Assembly (NCBI GenBank): GCA_023409675.1
Contig: JAEYRC010000328.1
Span: 1-8,492, forward strand
Source: Bacteroidota bacterium
GTDB taxonomy: Bacteria; Bacteroidota; Bacteroidia; Chitinophagales; Chitinophagaceae
DNA: 8,492 nt
Direction of reading: 5' to 3'
Below the pieces are notes generated by a model that saw nothing but the letters and a program-made list of their open reading frames with translations, was not told where the DNA came from and searched no databases. This document shows positions 1 through 5,336 of the stretch, piece by piece. Position 1 is the first letter of the stretch. Each line of letters begins with the position of its first letter. The position numbers were made by a program, and so were the translations under genes.

Positions 1-162
1 GATGACCTTTGTATGTATCTGCTCAATACGGGTCATGTATCCACCGTTACGGGTTCTGCTTTCGGTGAACCCGATTGTATCAGGATCTCCTTTGCCAACA
101 GTATGAAAAATATCGAGGAAGGATTATCGCGTATTAAGAACGCGCTGTCGAAACTGGCCTGA
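1..162 (+). CDS. Class I aminotransferase, C-terminal fragment (aspartate aminotransferase-like)
   Basis: Frame 1 is open from the window edge to a TGA at 160-162, giving the last 53 residues of a protein whose start lies outside the window. The segment TGHVSTVTGSAFGEPDCIRI followed by SFANS matches the end of fold-type I PLP aminotransferases of the aspartate aminotransferase (AspB) kind. In that family the arginine of the (I/L)R(L/I)S motif binds the substrate alpha-carboxylate, and here it is the R of CIRISFA. The tail NIEEGLSRIKNALSKL is the usual final helix. The enzyme would transfer amino groups between aspartate or a related amino acid and 2-oxoglutarate in the cytoplasm, using PLP. 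The catalytic lysine region is not in the window, so substrate preference cannot be judged. I see no clear intrinsic terminator directly after the stop. Confidence 0.85.
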   Translation, partial: DDLCMYLLNTGHVSTVTGSAFGEPDCIRISFANSMKNIEEGLSRIKNALSKLA

Positions 163-352
163 TCCTATCAGATTATATAGACTTCGTAAGAAAAATTTTA
201 CTCAGCGCTTTTTGGCTGACAGGCACTGTATTGTCGGAATGGTATGTTGAATTGTAGCCACATGTCATGCTGATATTTTTTGGTTATCAGGTAAACATAA
301 TAATACGCTAATAGAAAACCATAATTATTGATTATTACTGCTGCCACTAACA

Positions 353-415
353 GTATAGGACAAACGCTATACACAAGAATTCTAACGTAGAAATTCTTTA
401 GCGGATGCTAAAGAA
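353..415. repeat. Cluster of three inverted repeats, two of them overlapping
   Basis: Three inverted repeats are packed in 63 bases. The first is GTATAG at 353-358 with CTATAC at 367-372 (6 bp, 8-base loop). The second is AGAATTCTA at 376-384 with TAGAAATTCT at 388-397 (9 pairs, one bulged A, 3-base loop). The third is TTCTTTAGC at 394-402 with GCTAAAGAA at 407-415 (9 perfect pairs, loop GGAT). The second and third share bases 394-397, so their full forms cannot exist together on one RNA molecule. No T-run follows the third stem on the plus strand, so it is not a standard terminator. It could be a structured leader of the downstream lipoprotein gene, a small RNA, protein-binding sites on DNA, or chance in AT-rich sequence. 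Confidence 0.4.
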
Positions 416-547
416 ATGTTAAGCATTGGCGCAATAAAAGTTTTCCACTATTTTAAATTATAAGAGATTGATTATCATTTTAGTATATGCTTCATAGAAA
501 ATAAAAAAAACCACTGCTCATTATAGGCATTGTCTTTGGAAAACAGC

Positions 548-566
548 TAATGGAATTTATCCATTA
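548..566 (+). promoter_or_regulatory. Leader hairpin before the DUF4397 gene
   Basis: TAATGGA at 548-554 and TCCATTA at 560-566 form a perfect 7-bp stem around the 5-base loop ATTTA. It ends 14 bases before the ATG at 581. In mRNA it would lie just upstream of the A-rich start region and could affect initiation or transcript stability. It may equally be a DNA operator. The role is not known. Confidence 0.35.
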
Positions 567-580
567 ACCACAAAAAGAAA

Positions 581-1315
581 ATGAATATGAAAAGAAACAG
601 TGGCCCTATGGGCAAAGTGCTATCAGCAATTTTAGCCGTATCGGTATTAGTGAGCTGTTCAAAAGATGATACTGTTGATGTTAATAATGATCGAGCCAAT
701 GTTGCCGTGATCCATGCATCTCCGGGTAGTCCGGCTGTTGACCTCTATCATGATACAGCAAAAGTTTCATCCGCTCCGCTGAGTTTTGGCTCCTATCTTG
801 GAACACCGGGAAACGCTTATGTTCAGGTACCTGCCGGACAGCATAATATTCGGTTAACCAATGACGGTACCACGAATGTTTATGAAGGATCAGTAAACCT
901 CGAAAAGGATAAGAACTATTCTATCTTTGTATATGATACCCTCAATTCAGGAATGGTAAAAACCTTATTACTGCAGGATGCGCCGGCTTCTCAGGCAGGA
1001 AATTCAAACTTACGGTTCCTGCATCTGTCACCCGATGCACCGGCTGTTGACTTCTGGCTGGCTAATGCCACCGATACCATTCGCATGGATGGAAAATCTT
1101 ATATCGGTGATTCTCCTAACGTAACAGAACTGGCCGCCTTTACACCTGTACCTGCCGGGAATTATACCCTGATGGTGCGTTCAGGCGATGCTGTTGTTGT
1201 TGATGTTCCAGGCGTGGATATCACTGAAGGAAAGAATTATACTTTCTATTCAAAAGGATTACTGAATGGAACCGGTGATAATGCGTTAAGCATCGGTACC
1301 GTACAGTATAACTAA
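581..1315 (+). CDS. Surface-type lipoprotein with two DUF4397 repeats
   Basis: The 244-residue protein opens with a lipoprotein signal peptide: basic MKR, a hydrophobic stretch at about 12-24, then lipobox LVSC with the lipidated Cys at 26. The residues right after it are SKDD. A lysine followed by two acidic residues near the lipidated Cys resembles the lipoprotein export signal described in Bacteroidota, so display on the outer face of the outer membrane is likely. The mature part holds two similar beta-rich repeats. Repeat one has SPGSPAVD at 47-54, VPAGQHNIRL at 83-92 and KNYSIFV. Repeat two has SPDAPAVD at 150-157, VPAGNYTLMV at 190-199 and KNYTFYS. This is the DUF4397 pattern, whose biochemical function is unknown. 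An ATG at 587 is an alternative start; either gives the same mature protein. The upstream sequence is A-rich with no Shine-Dalgarno. It appears monocistronic, bounded by a long leader region and a terminator. Confidence 0.85.
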   Translation: MNMKRNSGPMGKVLSAILAVSVLVSCSKDDTVDVNNDRANVAVIHASPGSPAVDLYHDTAKVSSAPLSFGSYLGTPGNAYVQVPAGQHNIRLTNDGTTNVYEGSVNLEKDKNYSIFVYDTLNSGMVKTLLLQDAPASQAGNSNLRFLHLSPDAPAVDFWLANATDTIRMDGKSYIGDSPNVTELAAFTPVPAGNYTLMVRSGDAVVVDVPGVDITEGKNYTFYSKGLLNGTGDNALSIGTVQYN

Positions 1316-1333
1316 AATATAGTATGTTTATTG

Positions 1334-1363
1334 AAAAGGTCCTGGTTTCAGGGCCTTTTTTTT
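1334..1363 (+). terminator. Intrinsic terminator of the DUF4397 gene
   Basis: AAAAGGTCCTG at 1334-1344 pairs with CAGGGCCTTTT at 1349-1359 (11 pairs including one T-G), with loop GTTT, followed by eight T at 1356-1363. It lies 18 bases after the TAA of the lipoprotein gene. Read from the minus strand the stem is followed by only four T, so it may also act, more weakly, on the convergent DinB-like gene, whose stop codon sits in the T-run. Confidence 0.9.
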
Positions 1364-2216
1364 ATGCCAATACCGCTACGTAGTCCAGCATCAGCTGACC
1401 TGTTTGCTGATCCCCTTCAACAATAGCCAGCGACCGGTAATGGTGTTTGTACTTTCGCGTCATGAATAATCTCCAGGCAATATCGGCTGGTAATATTATC
1501 CTGCACTGCACCGGATAATCGTCCTCCTGCAGGGTATCACTAACGTTAATGAAGAACCGATACTGTTTTTCAAAATGTGGATGACGAATCACTATTTCCA
1601 CCGCAATGGATTCCTGAATTGAAGATTGCTCTAAATGCCAGGGCAGTCCCATAAAAATTGTATCGAGAAAAGGAATATACAATTCCGGAGTAAGGATGCC
1701 GTGCACTGGATCATCCACTTTCTCAACAGCGGATAATATCTGCTGATGATGATGCCATTTTTCGGTGTACTCCCGGGCAATGTGAAAGCGGTTTGTCGAT
1801 TGGGTTTCGCCAGCCCACGCTACGGGAAAAATTGCCGGCGCCATTGGATCGGTTGATTGCAATACCTGTACATACAACTCTCCTGACCATTCGATAAGGT
1901 CGGTGACCAGGCGCTGACCAAGACGCCTGTATTGCTCAATTCCCTGTGCGTTGACAGCATTCAGTGCCTGGATCAATCCTTCCATCGTACCATCCTGTTC
2001 CATTGTTATGGTTACATTATCCCGCATCGCCGCAATACCGCGAAGATTACCATCGAGCAGGTGTGCCGCAATATCACCTGCAGTCCAGATTCCCGGGAAG
2101 GTGCGTGTATTCCATTCCTCAGGGCTTAGCTGGTGCAGAAGGCTAATTAATTTTTGTTGCAACACCGGAAAACAGGGGAGTGTATCTGCCGGCTCATGCT
2201 TGTTCGGGTAAGGCAT
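1362..2216 (-). CDS. DinB / maleylpyruvate isomerase-like protein
   Basis: This is a 284-residue cytoplasmic protein with no signal peptide or membrane segment. The N-terminal half resembles the DinB/MDMPI_N four-helix metal-binding domain. W44-TAGDIAAHLLDGNLR carries a likely metal ligand His52, and a second cluster, REYTEKWHHHQQ at about 148-159, offers Glu152 and His156 in the E-x3-H spacing of the family. The C-terminal part (about 190-284) is probably the smaller SCP2-like domain often attached to it. Family members include thiol-dependent isomerases and transferases, but Bacteroidota do not make mycothiol, so neither the thiol nor the reaction can be assigned. The ATG overlaps the end of coaE by 23 bases in another frame, which points to cotranscription and possibly translational coupling. 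The TAA falls in the T-run of the convergent terminator. Confidence 0.7.
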   Translation of the reverse strand: MPYPNKHEPADTLPCFPVLQQKLISLLHQLSPEEWNTRTFPGIWTAGDIAAHLLDGNLRGIAAMRDNVTITMEQDGTMEGLIQALNAVNAQGIEQYRRLGQRLVTDLIEWSGELYVQVLQSTDPMAPAIFPVAWAGETQSTNRFHIAREYTEKWHHHQQILSAVEKVDDPVHGILTPELYIPFLDTIFMGLPWHLEQSSIQESIAVEIVIRHPHFEKQYRFFINVSDTLQEDDYPVQCRIILPADIAWRLFMTRKYKHHYRSLAIVEGDQQTGQLMLDYVAVLA

Positions 2217-2820
2217 ATTTTTCCTTTTTTTCCGCAGCCAGTTTCAGCAGTTTTTCATGAAGCGTAATAACCTGGGGAATAACCAGCTGTTGTTCATCAT
2301 TAACGATAATGGAATGACAGAGTTTCATTTTGATATTTTCATCAATTTGGCGCTTCATCCTGGCCAATACTGCTTCGCGGGTGATGTTATCGCGTTGCAT
2401 TGTTCGGTGGATGCGCAGCGCGGTGGGGGCATATATACCGATGACATGATCGAGGTGAGCCTGTGAGCCGCTTTCGAAGATAAGCGCTGCCTCCTTAACC
2501 GCATAGGGTGTGGTTTGCCGGTTCATCCATGCATGCGCGTTTTCTATAGTTTTGGGATGAACCAGTTCATTGAGCCTGGTCAGCAGGGAAGCATCGGAAA
2601 ATACCTTTTCAGCGATAAGATTTCGGTTGAGCAAGCCCCTGCTAAAAGTTTCGGGCCCGAATAAGGTGATAAGCTGCGCCCTGATTTCAGGATCTTCCTG
2701 AAGAATTTTTTTAGCTTCGGCATCGGCATAATATACCGGGATGCCCAATGTTTCGAACACTTTGGAAACCGTTGATTTTCCGGATCCGATGCCACCGGTT
2801 ATACCTACACTGAAGATCAT
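2194..2820 (-). CDS. coaE: Dephospho-CoA kinase
   Basis: CoaE phosphorylates the 3'-hydroxyl of the dephospho-CoA ribose with ATP, the last step of coenzyme A synthesis in the cytoplasm. The 208-residue length is typical. The P-loop GGIGSGKS lies at residues 9-16, and Asp33 in YYADAEAKKIL matches the catalytic aspartate. NELVHPK at 84-90 is the conserved (I/V)HP motif, KEAALIFESG at 109-118 is the substrate-lid strand region, and RMKRQ at 154-158 and IIVND at 171-175 follow as expected. The ATG at 2820 places the P-loop correctly. A strong terminator lies between yajC and this gene, so it probably has its own promoter. The best candidate I see is TAATTTTT on the minus strand (2844-2837), one mismatch from TAnnTTTG and without a good -33 element. 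Its 3' end overlaps the DinB-like gene by 23 bases. Confidence 0.95.
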   Translation of the reverse strand: MIFSVGITGGIGSGKSTVSKVFETLGIPVYYADAEAKKILQEDPEIRAQLITLFGPETFSRGLLNRNLIAEKVFSDASLLTRLNELVHPKTIENAHAWMNRQTTPYAVKEAALIFESGSQAHLDHVIGIYAPTALRIHRTMQRDNITREAVLARMKRQIDENIKMKLCHSIIVNDEQQLVIPQVITLHEKLLKLAAEKKEKYALPEQA

Positions 2821-2893
2821 AGCTGAATATAAGGCGAAAAATTACGGTTAAAATCCGGTTATGAAAAACGATCGGCCATCTTTACACAGGCAC

Positions 2894-2930
2894 AAAATAA
2901 AACAGGCCGGATCATTACTGACCCGGCCTG
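2894..2930 (-). terminator. Intrinsic terminator after yajC
   Basis: On the minus strand CAGGCCGG (2930-2923) pairs with CCGGCCTG (2910-2903) in 8 perfect pairs. Three more pairs, TCA with TGA, can form inside across one mismatch, leaving a 4-base loop. The stem is followed by TTTTATTTT (2902-2894). It begins 20 bases after the yajC stop and should end the nusB-DUF1573-yajC transcript before coaE. Confidence 0.9.
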
Positions 2931-2949
2931 CCGAAAATCTAATTCTAAA

Positions 2950-3279
2950 TTATGCTTTAGCCGGTACAGCCGCTTTGTTCAATTGGTTGGTCCATTCCAT
3001 GGAGATGGCCGACTTTTCAATTTTCAGATAACTTCCCGGGCTTGTTTCAAGGGTAATCGTTCCATCCTCATTTACTTTATTCACATTGCCGTGAATTCCG
3101 GCAATGGTTACTATTTTATCGCCTTTTTGGAGGTTTTCCTGAAACTGTTTGGCCATTTTGGCTTTTTTAGCCTGAGGCCTGATCATAAATAACCAGAAGA
3201 CAAGAATCATCCCGCCCAATAGTAACATCTGTGGAAGGGCTGAGGTGCCTGCCTGTAATAAGATTGCTGAAACTGTCAT
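2950..3279 (-). CDS. yajC: YajC, SecDF-associated preprotein translocase subunit
   Basis: YajC is a small inner-membrane protein that associates with the SecDF complex of the Sec export machinery; it is not essential in E. coli and its exact role is unsettled. The 109-residue length is normal. One membrane segment spans about residues 17-33 (QMLLLGGMILVFWLFMI) and is followed by the family motif RPQAKKAK, with the positively charged side in the cytoplasm. The soluble domain includes LQKGDKIVTIAGIHGNV, the most conserved YajC stretch, then DGTITLE and a lysine/alanine-rich tail. It lies 33 bases after the DUF1573 gene and is the last gene before a strong terminator. Confidence 0.95.
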   Translation of the reverse strand: MTVSAILLQAGTSALPQMLLLGGMILVFWLFMIRPQAKKAKMAKQFQENLQKGDKIVTIAGIHGNVNKVNEDGTITLETSPGSYLKIEKSAISMEWTNQLNKAAVPAKA

Positions 3280-3312
3280 TAGTGGAGTTTTTATATGTGA
3301 AAAGTGTTGGGT

Positions 3313-3762
3313 CTAATTCGGTAATCGTGCTTTCATAACTTCAACCGTAAAGGCGATCTTATGCAGGTTGTTGCCCTCTGTATTGGCGGTAACCAGGATT
3401 TCCTTATGCTGCAATCCTTCGCGACCATTGCTGTCGAAGGATCCGGTGATAGATGCTTCTGCTCCCGGCGCGATCGGTTGTTTGGGATAATCAGCTACCG
3501 TACATCCACAACCGGGTTGTACCGACTGAATGATAAGTGGTTTGTCGCCGCTGTTTTTGAACCGGAAGGCAATCTGCAGTTGCTGCCCTTCATTGATCTT
3601 GCCCAGATTTTTTGCTGAATCGATCCATTCAATGGTTGTTAACTGACGGACGTTTGCTGCAGATACAGCCGGAGCTGTGGTTACAGACTGTGCATCATCT
3701 GCTTCCGCGCCACAGGCAACCAGCAGCAGGGATAAGGAAATCAGGAATAGGTAATTTTTCAT
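3313..3762 (-). CDS. DUF1573 lipoprotein
   Basis: The 149-residue precursor starts with a lipoprotein signal: MKNYLFLISLSLLLVAC, lipidated Cys17 after LLVA. A low-complexity linker follows to about residue 38. The rest is a DUF1573 immunoglobulin-like domain, recognisable from FRFKNSGDKPLIIQSVQPGC, then GCTVADYP, and the late GSFDSNGREGLQHKEILVTANT. Cys85 and Cys87 form the typical PGCGCT motif. The biochemical function of DUF1573 is unknown; these proteins are abundant in Bacteroidota and are expected in the periplasm or attached to the outer membrane. Its place between nusB and yajC is a common Bacteroidota arrangement, as I recall it. Spacing is 39 bases to nusB and 33 to yajC, which supports one operon. 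Confidence 0.9.
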   Translation of the reverse strand: MKNYLFLISLSLLLVACGAEADDAQSVTTAPAVSAANVRQLTTIEWIDSAKNLGKINEGQQLQIAFRFKNSGDKPLIIQSVQPGCGCTVADYPKQPIAPGAEASITGSFDSNGREGLQHKEILVTANTEGNNLHKIAFTVEVMKARLPN

Positions 3763-3801
3763 CAGGGGATAATTTTATGCGAATTTAGAGAATGAACGTC
3801 A

Positions 3802-4728
3802 TTATCCGGCCTTAAAAGCCACTTTATGCATTTTATTCTGACTAACCAGTTCTTTATGAATATTATCTAAAATGCCGTTGACAAACTGACCGCTCTGCGG
3901 GGTGCTGTATTCTTTCGCCAGATCAATGTATTCATTGATCGTAACTTTCGGGGGAATGGTTTCGAAGAACAGAAACTCACAAACGCCCAGGCGCATGAGG
4001 ATCATATCAAGAACCGCGATCCGCTCGGCATCCCAGTTTTTCAGCCGGGGTTTTATGTATTCCATGGTCAGCGCCTCTTTTTCAATAGCTGTGGAAAGCA
4101 GTAATTTACCATACTGGGTTTTTTCGCGGCTGACAAACTGCTGCAGGTTAAACGATTGCGGTTTAGCCAGGAAATTCTGGAGCAATTGAACAATCATCGA
4201 CCCGTCATCATCCCAATTGGGAAAGTTTTCTTCCAGAAATCCGGTGAACCGTTCATTAGGCAGCATGATATCGGTTAAGATAAATTCCAGAATGTCTTTC
4301 TCACTCTTGCGGTTACGACCCTGTTCATTCAGGTATTCAGCATAAATATCGGTCACCGACAGGTCGAGGTATATTTTTCGAAGCAATTCCTGGTCGTCCA
4401 GCAAATGCAGTTTTTCGGCCTTCAGCGCTTCCTGGTAGCCCGGATTTTCCATAATGCGCCAGAGCAATTCATTACCTGCAAGTTTGGTATTAACGCTAAG
4501 GTCCTGTGCTGAAGGGAGGTGTTTGGATGCCCGGTTCCGGGAATCTGTTTCGGCATAGCGGGCTACGCCGGTAAGAAAATGTACGATATATAGAAAAAGC
4601 CTTGAACTGAGATCGAATTGTTTTTGCAGAAATTTGGAAGGATCTGAGGTTTGAACGGTGGCTTCCTGCTGCTCCAGCGCGTAAAGGGTCTGCATCACTT
4701 TTACACGAATATTTCTTCTGCTGATCAT
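3802..4728 (-). CDS. nusB: Transcription antitermination factor NusB, long Bacteroidota form
   Basis: NusB with NusE (ribosomal protein S10) binds boxA RNA and prevents premature termination in rRNA operons. From ATG 4728 the protein is 308 residues, more than twice the E. coli length of about 139. The N-terminus MISRRNIRVKVMQTLYALEQ matches the first NusB helix, and the C-terminal part holds the classic end: WDAERIAVLDMILMRLGVCE at 232-251, IPPKVTINEYIDLAKEYS, and FVNGILDNI at 282-290. The extra middle segment (about 20-220), rich in charged helices, is the size expected for Bacteroidota NusB. The frame stays open to an ATG at 4785, but that would lie upstream of the promoter at 4750-4780 and adds 19 residues without family resemblance, so I chose 4728. 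It is the first gene of the minus-strand operon. Confidence 0.93.
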   Translation of the reverse strand: MISRRNIRVKVMQTLYALEQQEATVQTSDPSKFLQKQFDLSSRLFLYIVHFLTGVARYAETDSRNRASKHLPSAQDLSVNTKLAGNELLWRIMENPGYQEALKAEKLHLLDDQELLRKIYLDLSVTDIYAEYLNEQGRNRKSEKDILEFILTDIMLPNERFTGFLEENFPNWDDDGSMIVQLLQNFLAKPQSFNLQQFVSREKTQYGKLLLSTAIEKEALTMEYIKPRLKNWDAERIAVLDMILMRLGVCEFLFFETIPPKVTINEYIDLAKEYSTPQSGQFVNGILDNIHKELVSQNKMHKVAFKAG

Positions 4729-4749
4729 TATAAGAACTGATTGAGGGCG

Positions 4750-4780
4750 CAAAGCTAACGGATTTAGGCCGTCACTCAAA
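4750..4780 (-). promoter_or_regulatory. nusB operon promoter, Bacteroidota consensus
   Basis: On the minus strand TTTG (4780-4777), a 19-bp spacer, then TAGCTTTG (4757-4750). This matches the Bacteroidota primary sigma consensus TTTG-N(17-23)-TAnnTTTG at every defined base. Transcription should begin within a few bases of 4745, leaving a leader of roughly 15-20 bases before the nusB ATG at 4728. Confidence 0.85.
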
Positions 4781-4926
4781 AACAATCCGGGTTTTTAACG
4801 AAATGTTCCTGCTGTAATAATGGCACAAATAATTTTTCCCGATCAGTACTTATGTCAATTTGGGTGGGCTTCCGATCTAAGCTGCTGAAAAAATGGCTCT
4901 TACAGTGGATTGGTATGGTATTCGTT

Positions 4927-4934
4927 TACATTTG
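4927..4934 (+). promoter_or_regulatory. Probable groESL promoter, -7 box
   Basis: TACATTTG fits the Bacteroidota -7 consensus TAnnTTTG exactly. The nearest upstream TTG (4910-4912) is only 14 bp away, shorter than the usual 17-23, so the -33 part is weak. It would give a leader of about 60 bases before groES. I see no CIRCE inverted repeat (TTAGCACTC-N9-GAGTGCTAA) in 4729-4999, so HrcA control of the classical type is not supported. Nothing else recognisable lies in this divergent gap. Confidence 0.6.
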
Positions 4935-4999
4935 CGGGCTGCCAAAGCAGACGTTAAAGACCTTGAATATTCATTTAATAAATCAAAATTTCAACAATT

Positions 5000-5281
5000 A
5001 TGGCTACGAAGTTAAATGTTACCCCACTTCATGACAGGGTAATCGTGAAACCGGCTAAAGCAGAAGAGAAGTCTGCCGGTGGAATCATCATTCCTGACAC
5101 TGCCAAAGAAAAACCCCAGCGTGGTACTGTAGTGGCCGCCGGCCCCGGTAAAAAAGATGAACCGGTTACTGTGAAAGAAGGTGATACCGTATTATATGGT
5201 AAATATTCAGGAACAGAAATTCAGCTTGATGGTGATGATCTGCTGATCATGCGTGAAAGTGACATCCTGGCGATCATCTGA
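5000..5281 (+). CDS. groES: Co-chaperonin GroES
   Basis: GroES is the heptameric lid of the GroEL folding chamber in the cytoplasm. The 93-residue length is normal. Family landmarks are LHDRVIVKPAKAEEKSAGGI near the start, with the mobile loop that contacts GroEL around SAGGIIIPDTAKEKPQRGTV, then VVAAGPGK, VKEGDTVLYGKYSGTEI and the terminal LLIMRESDILAII. The ATG at 5000 follows an A/T-rich stretch without Shine-Dalgarno, as usual for the phylum. groEL begins 55 bases downstream with no terminator between, so the two form the standard groESL operon. Confidence 0.98.
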   Translation: MATKLNVTPLHDRVIVKPAKAEEKSAGGIIIPDTAKEKPQRGTVVAAGPGKKDEPVTVKEGDTVLYGKYSGTEIQLDGDDLLIMRESDILAII

Positions 5282-5336
5282 TCAATACCCCCGGAAAAGA
5301 AAATTGCTCATCTAAACAAACTACAAATTAAGTAAT

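Larger units (their letters stand above)
163..580. other. Intergenic region, AT-rich, with inverted repeats
   Basis: This 418-bp gap separates the aminotransferase from the DUF4397 lipoprotein gene. No frame shows a convincing gene and there is no tRNA-like fold. Its main content is a run of inverted repeats at 353-415 and a hairpin at 548-566, listed separately. A weak promoter candidate is TGTCTTTG at 531-538, one mismatch from the Bacteroidota -7 consensus TAnnTTTG. It has no TTTG at the expected distance upstream, so I do not list it as a promoter. If it were used, the transcript would begin close to the 548-566 hairpin. The rest is AT-rich sequence without recognisable features. Confidence 0.6.

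Noticed and set aside
211..232. Hairpin CAGC...GCTG around a T-run after the aminotransferase as a terminator
   Set aside because: The stem has only about four or five pairs and the T-run is in the loop, not after the stem.
469..477. Short palindrome TGATTATCA resembling part of a Fur box
   Set aside because: Only one half-like match is present; in AT-rich sequence this is expected by chance.
1932..2211. Three plus-strand frames opposite the DinB-like gene
   Set aside because: They are antisense shadows with no start context or family features, and the minus-strand gene is well supported.
4729..4785. Longer NusB starting at the ATG at 4785
   Set aside because: The consensus promoter at 4750-4780 lies inside this extension, and the 19 extra residues precede the conserved NusB N-terminus.
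4852..5034. 60-codon plus-strand frame running into groES
   Set aside because: It covers the groES promoter box and leader, overlaps the groES start in another frame and has no family resemblance.
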